In this document: one piece after another, positions 46,801 to 57,247 of the stretch
How positions within the stretch are numbered: position 1 is the first letter of the stretch
Layout of the letters: each line of letters opens with the position of its first letter
From: Adiantum capillus-veneris
Taxonomy: Eukaryota; Streptophyta; Polypodiopsida; Polypodiales; Pteridaceae
Direction: 5' to 3'
DNA: 64,000 nt
Assembly: GCA_014529385.2 (NCBI GenBank)
Contig: CM043944.1
Coordinates: 171,245,240 to 171,309,239 of the forward strand
Notes under the pieces: generated by a model
Database searches by the model: none
What the model saw: the letters and a program-made list of their open reading frames with translations, nothing else
What the model was told of the DNA's origin: nothing
Made by a program: the position numbers and the translations under genes

Positions 46801-48064
46801 AGTGAGTAGCAACTGCACGCATATCCTCGGGCTTAGAAGCAACTGAACCATCGGGCCTCCTCAACTGACTGACCTTGGCATGTGAGTGCCGAGGTCCCAC
46901 TGCCTCAAAGAAAGCACCAGTCACTCTGTTGCCCACCTAGGTCCACTGAGATGCCTGTCTGTGGAAAGCAAACTCATGTCGCCTCTCCTCTATGCTAGCA
47001 AGCTCCTGTGGAGCCCGCTGTAACTGCTCCTCCAACCATGGGATGTCTGGATGCTGCTCCTGCATCCTCTCTAACAAAGCAATGCCCCGTTTGAGATGCT
47101 GCTCCTCCTCTCGCGCTGCAGCCCGGCGAGCCAAAGACTCTTGGAACGACTAATCTGTGCTAGGCCTGCATCCACTATGTCAGCAGGAGAGTCCTGCCTA
47201 TCCAAGCCCTCTTTCCAGAGGGCCTCTACCCTTTCTCTGAGTGCTGAGTCCAACAAGACCCTCTCTAGGATGGGAAGCATCGTTCTCCCACTCCTTTGCC
47301 TATCTTCTACTGTGAGGATCACTGGTGCATGATCCGAGAAGGAGGTCCCTGCCAGGATGCCCACTATCCCTCCCAAGTCACTGAAGTGGTCACTAGTGTA
47401 GAAGCGATCTATCCGCGATAAATTCACTCCTCCCACTCTGCGGTCCGATCGAGAGAAGGCAAGGCTGTCTGGGTGCCTCACAAAACCAGAGTGCTGCCAT
47501 GCATCCGAGACCCTCAAAGTCATACAAAGCCTCTCCCAAGCTGCCAACTCAACTCCATGCACAGTAGCATGGCCACCACCAATCCTGTCAGAACGGTCCT
47601 CCAACATGTTGAAGTCCCCCCCTATGCACCAATGCTTTGCCTGCGGAAGAGACTCAACTATCTGTGACCAAAATGCTTCACGAGCACTCGCCACATTGGG
47701 CGCATAGATATTTAGGAAACCCACAAGGCTACCCTAAACCTGCATAGTAATCCATTGGGCCCTGCCTGGCACAATGATCCCTCTGCCCACTATGGCCTGC
47801 TGGCAGAGAGTCTACAATAGTCATACATACCCCACCCTGGATGCCTCGAGGTCCAAAAGCAGCTGACCAAAAAGTATCATATCGTCCACGCAAGAGCTGA
47901 CCACAACGTCTGATGCAACTCTCACACAGATGGTGCTCTTGAAGCATAAGGAGATCAATCTCTCCTCCCACAAGACAACACTGAAGCTCCTGATGTAGTC
48001 GGCCCTGCTGACGCTGAAACTGGGGCCCAACTAGTCCCTGCACGTTCCATGAGACGATCCTCAT
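43851..48064 (-). pseudogene. LINE ORF2: endonuclease, RT, zf-RVT
   Basis: ATG at 48064 (MRIVSWNVQGL). The endonuclease follows with SWN, LQEHHL, GGDFNML, SRIDRFY and SDHAP, all the catalytic landmarks. The RT at 46720-45551 has LPRGSCPGEDGL, KERSILDNIF, LLDFEKAYDRVDW, RQGCPLAPFLF and the catalytic FSDD, where YADD is usual. At the end comes a CxxC...HxxxxC zinc region (CAACDHLVERQRHCLWDC). Breaks are near 47780, 47726, 47150, 46936, 46440, 46395 and between 45551 and 44309. In intact relatives it nicks DNA and copies the element's RNA into the site. Confidence 0.92.
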
Positions 48065-49239
48065 GGAGAATGAGAGAGAACAGATGCTGCCGCAGTAGCT
48101 AGATGGGCTATCTTCAAGGCTGGCTTGGATGGGGAGTAATCCGCATCCGAGCATCCTCTAGATAGCGTGACTGCAACGATTGCCTGGCCCAAGCCCAAGC
48201 AGAGCGAGCCGTAAGTAAAGAAACCTCCTCTATCCAGGAGTCCTCATGAATGTATACATAGCATGGCAAGCACTGTGTATCGGCAAAGAAGTAAACCACA
48301 ATGTGTCTACATTCTGTTGAGTCTGGAGGTGTCACCGCAAACTTGGCCAATGGCCACAAAGTCTGGAGCAAATATGTAAGTCCTAGTTCTCCCATGTGGT
48401 GAGAGAACTCTAGTACCTGTGTGTGCAACCATCCCGACACTAAGTCGAGAGTCCACTCTACCTGGTCTTTGCCAGAGAGGGGGAAGGAGAAGCCAACTGA
48501 TGAGTCCAAGGCCTCTGTCCCCCTAGCGGCAAGGAACAGAACATGGATCCTGAAGCAGGCTGCCTAATGGTCTGTTGAGGGGTCGCCGAGAAAACGAGTA
48601 AAGCCGTAGTCGAAGAAGTCCCATCGGCACCGGATGTCAATGCTCGTCACACCACAAGGGATAGCTGCAAGGGAAGATGTCTGTACCTGCAGAGGGGGCC
48701 GCAGGAAAGGTCGTCCTTCTCTCGCTAAGCGACTCGTGGCAAAGGCGCTACCAAGAGATCTCCTAGCCACAGGAGAAGGCCCTGTCCCCTGGGTCGAATG
48801 TGGAACTGTAGTAGGAGGGGGGGGGAGAAGGAGATGGGGGGAGCGGTGGAGAAGAGGGGCAGGAAGGAGCGACAAAGGAAGAAGGGCGGGGGGAAGAGGC
48901 GGCGGGAGCAGGAGGCGGGGGGGAGGATGAGGAAGATGGAGGGAACTCTGGGGGGGGAGGGGCTGTAGAAGGTGAAGCTGGGGAAGGGGTTGGGGCAGGG
49001 ACCTTGTCCTGCTCTAGAGGACCGAAATGGTTTCCCGTGGGAACCCATCAGTAGGTGCCTGAGGACCACTCTAAGTGCCAGTATGATGTTGTGGCCCCTG
49101 TCGATGTCTACCACGGACCTGTTGCCATCCCTCCTCCACTGGAGTCCCAGACTCAGAGGGTGGCTCTGCTTGTGTGCGCTATGTCTCTGGCTGTGTTTGC
49201 TGGCCAGCCCTTGCAGACTGAGGCTGAGGCTCTGGTGTA

Positions 49240-49951
49240 GGTCGAGGCCTCCTCCATGGACAGGCCTTTGCTAGATGGCCCATCTGTCAATAAATGAAGC
49301 ACTGGTTCGGGAGGCCCGAATACTCCACACTTTGTCTGAACCAACCCCCACTCACCTGAGGCAGAAGGATAACCTTCGGGAGCGTGTGAGTGTCTATGAC
49401 CAAAACGCGAAATGAGGGAATGCTAGCCACCTTGGCAGCTACTGAGGCTGCCGTGCGAGGTGTCTCCAGGACATTCCCAATAGCTGAGCCTATCCTAGAC
49501 AGAAGTGGTAAGTACTCCCTCCGCAAAATCGGAAAGCAGATAGAGATGGGGATGTCTGCCTCATCTACTAGAACATCCGAAGCATGGTTGAAACCATGTC
49601 TCCACTGTTGAAAGTGGGCATGTGCTGCTCGGATGGTCAGTGGACTCATGGCGATGACCTTGGACGCCATCTCGGAATTCTCAAACTCAATCTGGTAGTA
49701 ACCGCGTCCGAGTATCTGTACGTCCAAGATCCTGCTCACCTCTACAAGAAGGCGGGCCTGGAGAAGGTCACACAGCTCTCCTCTGCTGCTTTTCGCGCAG
49801 CTCTCCTCTGCCTCCAGCCCCCGCGCATCTCTCCTCTGCGGCTAGGCTCACTTGCTTTGTCGAGTGAGAGAGCAAGTCGAATGGTTGGCTCAGAGGGGTC
49901 GGGCGAGGGGGCTTCGGGTGAGTCCCTCTGTGGCGGAGCTGGAGCCTCCAT
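49240..49951 (-). pseudogene. LINE ORF1 (DUF4283-type gag-like protein)
   Basis: The probable start is ATG at 49951 (MEAPAPPQRDSPEAPSPDPS). A frameshift near 49740 leads to the DUF4283-like domain (GRGYYQIEFENSEMASKVIA; FQQWRHGFNH; VLVIDTHTLPK). The zinc knuckle is ruined: the second Cys reads Tyr, followed by a stop (CFIY, stop, QMGHLAKAC). It binds the element RNA in working copies. The region 48100-49240 continues as a Pro/Gln-rich tail with stops. Confidence 0.82.
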
Positions 49952-50325
49952 CTGTGTCTACTGCTGAGTCGAAGAAGCAGACCGTGAAGAAAATCTGCAA
50001 CCGAGTACGCCGAGCACTTGTCCGAAGAAGAAGTGCTGCAGAGTGAGGTGCAAAAGACCTTCGGGAACAATGAGGACAGGGGGGGGGGGGCTGGGGGGCA
50101 GCGCGGGGCGAGGACGGTGGGCAACAACACAAAAGGGGGGGCGGGCTGGGCTGGGCAGTGCGAGGGTGAGGGAGGCAGCGCGAGGGCGAGGGGGGTAGCG
50201 CGGGGGCTGGAGGCAGCGCGAGGGCGAAAGGGGGGGGGGGGGGGGGAGCGTGCAGCAGTAGCGAGCTCTCGAGAAGAATCTGGATGTCACCCACTTTAAG
50301 ATTCATTACCAGCTGAGGCACACTT

Positions 50326-50799
50326 AGGTTGGATACACCCCTAATTTTTCATTGCCCAACAATGGGCGGGTATGCATTACACACATGCTTGTCCAATTTA
50401 AAAGTATAACTAAAAGCAACTCACTTCATCTTGAAAAGGCAACTACTCTATTGCTCAAAGTGTTTCTCTCTTTTGGTTGAGTATGTGGCTCAATCCGTGC
50501 CCATGCATGGGTGATGAAGCTTGCCTATCCGAGATTATGTCCAACACTAGAAACACAGAACCAGTGTTTGTTTCACAATTGGCAACCACGTCTTGCTCAC
50601 GCACTTATTGCCCATTTGTGGGCAGCCGGTGTGTAAGCTTCCTTAGCCCAAACACTAGAAACAATCCTCTAGAGTCCACCATCTATGAGAGAAAGAGAAA
50701 GAGGATTTCCTATGCACATAGACAATCCCAAGAGACCTCAAAGAGCCATTGGACAAGTCTTGGCCTCAAGGTCTGATATTTGAGATGAAAAGATGACCA

Positions 50800-50856
<57 letters not shown>

Positions 50857-51193
50857 CACGCAATTCATAGATCTTGCAATAGCACAATCCACAAGGTAAT
50901 CCTCCACATCTAGAAACCTAGCTATTGTAACCTTAAAATGGTCGGCACCATTGCAGTAAGCGTTGCCTGTCTAGACAAAATGCCATAACCAAGCCAAGTT
51001 CTTTAAAAGAGCTCTACCATCAACACACTATTATTCCCATTGCAAAGGTGATCTATGTGTTCAAATCATATTGGGTGGATTCAAGAAATTTGCAATGATA
51101 TGCTTTTAGTCCTTGCTACCTAGATGCCTTATAAATTGTGTTCCATCTCCTTATTCCTACACTATGCAGTAGGGATGTTGCACAATTAGGTCT
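50326..51193. other. Unassigned DNA with (GT)n
   Basis: It continues the sequence the LINE jumped into. No gene was recognised. It contains a (GT)n run of about 48 bases at 50804-50852. Confidence 0.45.
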
Positions 51194-51199
51194 ACCCTT

Positions 51200-51520
51200 T
51201 GATAGGAATGGGATCGTGCTAGCTAGGGTGGATGAAAGAGAAACATAGAGCAATTGTGTGAGTGTGTGTGTAAGCAAGATTATCACTCAAGTGAATTAGG
51301 TTCCAAGATAGAATTAGCTTGGACTCATAAACACAATCTTGAGTATTGACTTAGCTTAACACATACTCACCATAGACAAACATGTAGTGCAAAATAGAGT
51401 TGTGTTTATTCATTCATGAAATGAACTTTAAGTAGCTCTACAGCTTTGCTCCACAACATGTGGGATAATTCCACTCTTCTCTTCTTGACTCATACTTTAG
51501 GACAAAGCTCACACTTTACA
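51200..51520 (-). repeat. Copia-type 3' LTR, copy 1
   Basis: 321 bp; on the minus strand TGTAAAGTGTGAG...TTCCTATCA. It is preceded (at higher coordinate) by the polypurine tract GCAAGGGGAGGAT. Confidence 0.75.
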
Positions 51521-51779
51521 ATCCTCCCCTTGCGGTTTGGACTAAGACAAAATACTGAAGTTGCAATATCCACACAGGATGATAAGTTGGTATGCACACA
51601 GGATGGTAATATCCACACATGTTGACAGAAAAATCCACACAGGATGATCATATCTACACAGGAAAATAGAAGTCCTTTCCTACCAGTAGAGAGGCTGCAT
51701 CTTCAAAGTACGTCTTCATAAAAGACAAGGTTGTTCTTGCCTTCATCTTCTTTGTCTTCTACCATGTGAGCTGACCCTT

Positions 51780-52100
51780 TGATAGGAATGGGATCGTGCT
51801 AGCTAGGGTGGATGAAAGAGAAACATAGAGCAACTGTGTGAGTGTGTGTGTAAGCAAGATTATCACTCAAGTGAATTAGGTTCCAAGATAGAATTAGCTT
51901 GGACTCATAAACACAATCTTGAGTATTGACTTAGCTTAACACATACTCACCATAGACAAACATGTAGTGCAAAATAGAGTTGTGTTTATTCATTCATGAA
52001 ATGAACTTTAAGTAGCTCTACAGGTTTGCTCCACAACATGTGGGATAATTCCACTCTTCTCTTCTTGACTCATACTTTAGGACAAAGCTCACACTTTACA
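51780..52100 (-). repeat. Copia-type 3' LTR, copy 2
   Basis: Duplicate of 51200-51520. Its polypurine tract is at 52101-52113. Between it and gag lie five or six copies of CACACAGGATG at 16-25 base spacing (52147-52242). Confidence 0.75.
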
Positions 52101-52282
52101 ATCCTCCCCTTGCGGTTTGGACTAAGACAAAATACTGAAGTTGCAATATCCACACAGGATGATAAGTTGGTATGCACACAGGATGGTAATATCCACACAT
52201 GCTGACAAAAAAATCCACACAGGATGATCATATCTACACAGGAAAATAGAAGTCCTTTCCTACCAGTAGAGAGGCTGCATCT

Positions 52283-52936
52283 TCAAAGTACGTCTTCATA
52301 AAAGACAAGGTTGTTCTTGCCTTCATCTTCTTTGTCTTCTACCATGTGAGCTGACCCTTTGATAGGTCTCCTCCCTTCGTAGCTTCTGCTGTTATTTCTA
52401 CTATTACTGCTTTCTCCACTGCTACTGCCTCCATTTGAGTAGCATCGAGAAGGAGGGTGTCCCTTCTTACCGCATTTGTTGCAAGGATTGTTTGTGTAGC
52501 AATCTTTTGCTATGTGTCCCATTCTTCCACATTCATAACACTTTCTTCCAGTTGATGATGTTGATGACGAATATCTTCCCCTTGAGCATGTCGTGACATA
52601 AGCCCCTCTTGATGATGTTATTGGACCTTTTTGCTTTCTTTCTTCTGCTTGGATTGAGTTGATGACATCTTGGAAAGGTGGAGCCGGTTCTTTTTCTTCA
52701 AGAATTGTGACTAGGTGGTCATATAAAGGTGGAAGTGCACTTAATAGTACGGCCACTTTGTCGTCTTGTGGTACTTCGCTAGATGTAAGTTTGCTGCGTG
52801 ACAATGCTCTTAAGCCCATTTACTAGGCTAGCAATGTCATGCCCTTCAATCATAGCGATCTTTATGAGCACTCCTTTGACCTTTGCCTGCCAGGTGTGAA
52901 ATTTGACATCGTTAAACTTATCGATGTTTTTGGTGG
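52283..52936 (-). pseudogene. Copia-type gag with two zinc knuckles
   Basis: On the minus strand: a gag N-terminal piece (IDKFNDVKFHTWQAKVKGVL), an apparent internal deletion and frameshift near 52800, then DDKVAVLLSALPPLYDHLVT (the UBN2-like gag region). Two knuckles follow, CYECGRMGHIAKDC and CNKCGKKGHPPSRC, and then a Ser/Asn-rich tail to a stop at 52283. The 3' tail and LTR follow within 200 bp, so no pol is present: either a gag-only non-autonomous element or a large deletion. The 5' end is cut by the Penelope-like element at its (CA)n. Confidence 0.82.

Positions 52937-52962
<26 letters not shown>
52937..52962. repeat. (CA)n at left edge of Penelope-like element
   Basis: Dinucleotide run where the copia-type gag stops and repeat A begins. 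Confidence 0.9.
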
Positions 52963-52967
<5 letters not shown>

Positions 52968-54446
52968 AGCTTGAGTTCTTTCTTCTGACTCACAAGGGAC
53001 AAAAAGAAACAGGGCCGATAAGTATTTTTGTGGCTCCTCATCTACATCTCTATTAAACCACCCATTATGTGATCACACAAACAGCTATCGCAGTAATAGC
53101 AGGTGTTTGGGTGCTCTGTTAAGGGCAAAATACAAGTTGCCAAGACCAACCCATACTCCCGTGTGCGTGGAGTACTGTTAAAATAACCTCTTAGTTGATG
53201 ACCATAACTTCGATACAAATAGATCTTTTGAGATGGAAGGAATTGGGCTAGCAGGTATAACCGCTCTGAAAAACCTGGCTTCATTGAATGTTCTACGTAA
53301 TAATACTGTGGCCCTAGGCCCAGAGCTTCTGTAACCATAGCCAATCTGATATTGTTCCTAAAATGCTCACGACCCCAACTGTTACACGACTCACTCGATC
53401 TTTGTATGACCACCATTTAGTCTGGGAAACAGAGGTTCCTAAGTGTGGGAATAGATATAGTTCATAACGGAGTAATGTTGTTCTCCGTGTAGAGTCACCT
53501 GATTGATAAAGGTGTGCTTTTGCTAGGAAAAAACCAGTTCTTGATTGTAGGCCATTTTTTTAGCACTCCTGATATGCAAACATGCGGATATGTATATTAC
53601 CCTTGTACAGTTACTCCTTATTGCTACCTTTGATTGGTTTATATATTAGTGTCTTCTGGCTTTTATAGACTCACTTTTTGACTTTGAATCAAAATTGGAA
53701 GTATGAATTAATAAAAAAAATGTGTTGTTAATATGCAGCATATCGTACACTGATTAGTGCCTTGCTGGATACTGTACCCCAGTTATTGGATACTTGACTT
53801 AAGCCGAGTATATTGGTTTGTGGATAGCTAGGATGTGTGGGATAAAAATGAGCCTGTTTTGTTTTTTAAAAAGCTCGATAGTCGATTCAAACCGGGTATC
53901 GACTGCATTGGGGTTTCTAGTTGGTATTCTGTATGTGACTAGATATTTATTTGATGTGACCTTGCTTTAAGGTAAATAAACATCTCTATATACTGTACCC
54001 AGTTGCTGGATGCATGACATATGCCGAGGATTATGGTGTGTGGATTTTATATTGGGATGTGTGACTAAACCTGAGCCAAGTAAAAGAAATCTCGATGGTC
54101 GAATTGAACCGGGTATCGACGGATTTGGTGTGTCCAGTAGGTATACATTATAAGACTAGATATTTTATGATGTGACCTTGCTTTAAGGTAAATAGCACAT
54201 CTCTCTCTCTCCATTTACACTCTGTAGCGTATTTTTACCTCTCTGTTGTGTTGGGTTGCCTGCAACACGTCTTGTGCCTGCGCTAGGGTTGAGGTGGCTT
54301 GTGAGTATAGTTGCATATACTGATGTAAGGTCAGACCGGATCTTCAGCGGGGACTATCCCTGAGTATCTGGCCCGTATGGGTGGCGTCTAACTTTGTAGC
54401 AGGACTGTGACAGTGGCGGATCTGCTCCCGATTCGCTTCAGCAATG

Positions 54447-54454
54447 TATAAAAG
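54447..54454 (+). promoter_or_regulatory. TATA box in pseudo-LTR A
   Basis: TATAAAAG, about 108 bases before the ATG of the candidate first exon. The same at 60527-60534 in repeat B. Likely start of element transcription. Confidence 0.6.
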
Positions 54455-54561
54455 CCCCCTAAAATTGTGAGTACTCTTACTCACTTGGCATCGTACTGTA
54501 TTCACTTGTGTGCATTCTATACTGTGTGGGTGAGTGGATACTTCCTACTGGGTGCTCAATC

Positions 54562-54618
54562 ATGCCGAAAAAGAACGTGAAGGATACTGTGGATGCTTCG
54601 TCGTCTCCTAATCTACAG
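54562..54618 (+). CDS. Candidate first exon of the Penelope-like ORF
   Basis: ATG at 54562 opens 19 codons (MPKKNVKDTV...) ending CTACAG before a GT donor. It is preceded by a TATA box. The copy at 60642-60698 keeps the frame with conservative changes. It joins in phase 0 to the block at 55302. Lys-rich start; function unknown. The exon call rests on splice-like borders and frame, not on RNA data. Confidence 0.45.
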
Positions 54619-55301
54619 GTTTTATAAAATTCCTTGTCTTACATTTGGAATCTCTGTAGCTTCGCTGTAACTGGTAGTCTGTTACCGTATATTTAACCTA
54701 AAGCTAATATGTCACTTTGAAGCTTTGTTGATGTTGAAAATTTGGAAACTTGTTCCGGATACTTTTTACTGGTCTTTTGGAGATTAATGAATGTGTAGGT
54801 ACTCTTTTGCTGCTGTGTGACAGTTTGGAAATTATATATTTCTTTGACTAATGATGGTCGATGTCGTAAAATAAACAAATAATTAAGTTGCAACCTGGTT
54901 CTGGAAACTGAGTGAAAGGCTCGGTTAAACTAAGTACTGCCTGGATTTTTGTGAATGATGGGAGTTGTATGCATGGTTGCCCTTTAAAGTGCCGTAAAAC
55001 TGGTCTATGAGGAAAATTCTGTTTTTTTTTTTAAAATTGGGAGAAACTGCCTGGTAAGAGGCCGTTTTTGCTACTAAGGAAAGATTATTGTATGTAATTT
55101 TTAGAATGGAATTGTATATTGGTGCGAAGATGTTAAGATTCGGTTAAAAGTCTGCTCAATAGATTAAATTAACTCGTGTAAAAATTGAAAAAAACCCAGA
55201 AACTCACAAATAAAATGAGCTGTAATGATCATATAATGTGGATTTGATATTTTGGATTACGGCTTCACTAATTTACTGCTGTCCTGTGTATAAAATTACA
55301 G

Positions 55302-55535
55302 TCACTTGATAAATTTAAATCTCTTGGTAAGGTTCCTATTGCATTAGATCTGCGGTACACTTGTTTGAGGGCACTTTATACTGGTTTCTGTAAAGGCGTC
55401 CTGACTTCTCTTAGTGCTTGTTCTCTTATTCATGATAAAGCTAAGAGTTGCTACACATCCGTTATTGAATATGAGTGGCAATACATACTCGGTTTGTATA
55501 TTGAGCTAAAGTATTGCAGCACATACTGGATTTAT
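55302..55535 (+). CDS. Candidate second exon of the Penelope-like ORF
   Basis: After an AG acceptor (taaaattacag) 78 codons are open in the phase left by the first exon (SLDKFKSLGKVPIALDLRYT...). The same block in repeat B (about 61381-61614) is identical over nearly its whole length, while the DNA around it has drifted more. The true 3' border is uncertain; a GT donor may lie near 55520. No domain recognised. Confidence 0.4.
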
Positions 55536-56823
55536 TAAAACTGGTTCCAAGATTCTGGTTTTTTTTCACATAAGATAATGTTTCTTTTGATACTGTTCGG
55601 TAAATTACCTTTACTTCAACTGGGAAATTGAGTTATATATGGCTTGGCTGGTTGGAACCTTGGCTATTATATAAAATTTGTTGGTCTTCATTTGCTGGAT
55701 TAAAAAGAAACACTCAAAAATATAGAAGCTGACTCTAACCTAAGCATCTTGTAGTATATACAATAGTGCTTCTAGGAATAGGTTATAAAATCCTCGGTTT
55801 TATAGAAAGTCGTATAAACTCCCTTTTATACGGATCTGTTCTGGTTTTTTATATGTCGTATCTGTCTCAGACCAGGTCCGAGTCTGATCGAAGGACTGAC
55901 TCACCTAGTGCCTTATATTTTTTTAATTAAAACAACTGTCTATTTCTGGCTAGTGATACAATATAACAAGACATGACTTGATAAGCATTAATATTTCTTG
56001 AGAAATGTAGTTTTTTAAAAAATATATATATATCAAAAGATTTAGAAAAATATGGCTTTAAAAAAAGAGAGATATATGTATATTAAATTGAGGAATGAAC
56101 AGGTACATTGCTACTTTATGGTGTACAATTTCCTTTATCAGATTGGCAAAATTTGCCAAAGAATGGTTTATTTCAAAACTAAACAAAATACTTGTTAAGA
56201 ACAATATGTTTTTTTTAAGGTGACATGGATAACAACTGGGATGCCCTGCATCACCTGCGTACAGTCACGTGCTAACGAACTGTTTTCTTGTGGCTATGGG
56301 TGCAGGTGAGGGCTACCTTCCTTGATTAAATTGTCGAGTTCTTAACAAATGGAGGATATCTTAATGTGACGCAAATTTTCCCAGACTTTGGGTTTATGGA
56401 TTCTTGAACTATATCGTGTTATCTTCATTACCTTGTACAAAATTTATTTTCAACTGCAAATAAATTATTGTGCAATACCACTGTACTTTTCTAGAATTCA
56501 TGGTCTGTGAATAGCTCGTGTTCGTTTGCGTATATGTATTTAGATTTAAAACTGTTACACACACAATAAACACAAAAGGGGATTGACTGGTTGGTTGGTC
56601 TCTCTCAGACTATGTTTCTAGAATCTTTCGCCTATGATAGTATAATGATTATACTCTTATAGGCTGGGGTGCAATCACACAGTCCCTGTGTTTTTTTAAA
56701 CCTGACTGGTGATAAGGTTGCTAGCACTACCATACCACTTTTTATTTATTTATTTATTTATATTTTTTTTTTCACTCTTGTTAGATATTATCCTTTACTT
56801 TATTTATTACTTCTGTTTACCAG

Positions 56824-57247
56824 GTTGTGGGAAAGCTCACTGCAAGAATGAAAGTCTGTTCTGACCCTGAAAAACGAGCTTTGATTTCAGAAAAACTTCG
56901 TCGAGCTAAAGATATAGAAAAAACCTTCATGAAGTGTGTAATAGGATTTTCTCACATTGCTTGTTTACAAGCAAAATTTTGGATTTCTTTACTCCCCAAG
57001 CTATCTTTTCAGAATGTTTTGGACATATTTTTGGGTTGAATTTATTACTAAAGGATGTGATGTTTGGTTGGAAATATTCGCCACCCATTAAGAATCTATT
57101 TTATTCCAATGAATTTCTCCATAATAATGAGGTACCTAATTGCTCTTGTCATCTATTTCAAAAATTCTGTAAACACGTCACTGATTTTGGTTCACATGTT
57201 TGTACATCGAACCTTGAGATCATCTCGGATCCCATGTAAGAAGTCTC
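56824..57247 (+). pseudogene. Penelope-like ORF, N-terminal part before RT
   Basis: After an acceptor-like ctgtttaccag the frame reads VVGKLTARMKVCSDPEKRAL and a charged helix. At a T run near 57030 it shifts to a frame with KYSPPIKNLFYSNEF and a CxC-containing segment (PNCSCHLFQKFCKH...SNLEIISDPM). At about 57235 a second one-base shift leads into the long RT frame (RSLLSNGLNHIP). I recall the CxC segment followed by an RSL(I/L)S(K/N)G block in animal members of this RT family, which supports real continuity broken by two one-base indels. Confidence 0.65.

Larger units (their letters stand above)
43567..50310 (-). mobile_element. L1-type LINE, near full length (6.7 kb)
   Basis: Minus-strand insertion ending in poly(A) (T run at 43565-43575). 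It is flanked by a 15-bp duplication, AG(T/C)TGAGGCACACTT, at 43552-43566 and 50311-50325 with one mismatch. It has a GC-rich 5' end with long G runs (50080-50250), ORF1 with a DUF4283-like RNA-binding domain and a zinc knuckle, and ORF2 with APE endonuclease, RT and a zf-RVT region: the standard plant L1 layout. Frameshifts and stops break both ORFs, so it is a dead copy, though a much younger one than the LINE at 34003. Confidence 0.93.
51194..52366. repeat. 580-bp tandem duplication
   Basis: Two nearly identical units with period 580. The 13-mer ACCCTTTGATAGG occurs at 51194, 51774 and 52354, exactly at the outer and inner junctions. Each unit holds an LTR (51200-51520; 51780-52100), a polypurine tract, the noncoding 3' tail and the last bases of gag. 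The copies differ at only a handful of positions, so the event is recent. Confidence 0.92.
52963..56565 (+). repeat. Pseudo-LTR A of Penelope-like element
   Basis: It begins aaaatagcttgagttctttc and ends ctgttacacacaca. It matches 59041-62640 throughout at an offset of 6078-6080. It holds a TATA box, two exon-like blocks and, antisense, a frame (53042-53416) that is broken here but open in copy B. Confidence 0.93.

Noticed and set aside
48634-48930. Gly/Arg-rich + strand frame over the LINE
   Set aside because: It is the complement of the GC-rich tail of LINE ORF1; composition alone keeps it open.
49890-50321. 143-residue Pro-rich frame at the LINE 5' end
   Set aside because: It runs through G/C homopolymers and the 5' untranslated part; ORF1 starts later, at 49951, in another frame.
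54300-54420. Hammerhead ribozyme, as known in some Penelope-like pseudo-LTRs
   Set aside because: A CTGATG lies near 54322, but CTGATGA and GAAA cores with closing stems are not in place; no other candidate was found by eye on either strand.
55110-55135. GIY-YIG endonuclease start (ELYIGAKML)
   Set aside because: Only a few codons are open before a stop, and the block lies in the candidate first intron with no following motif.
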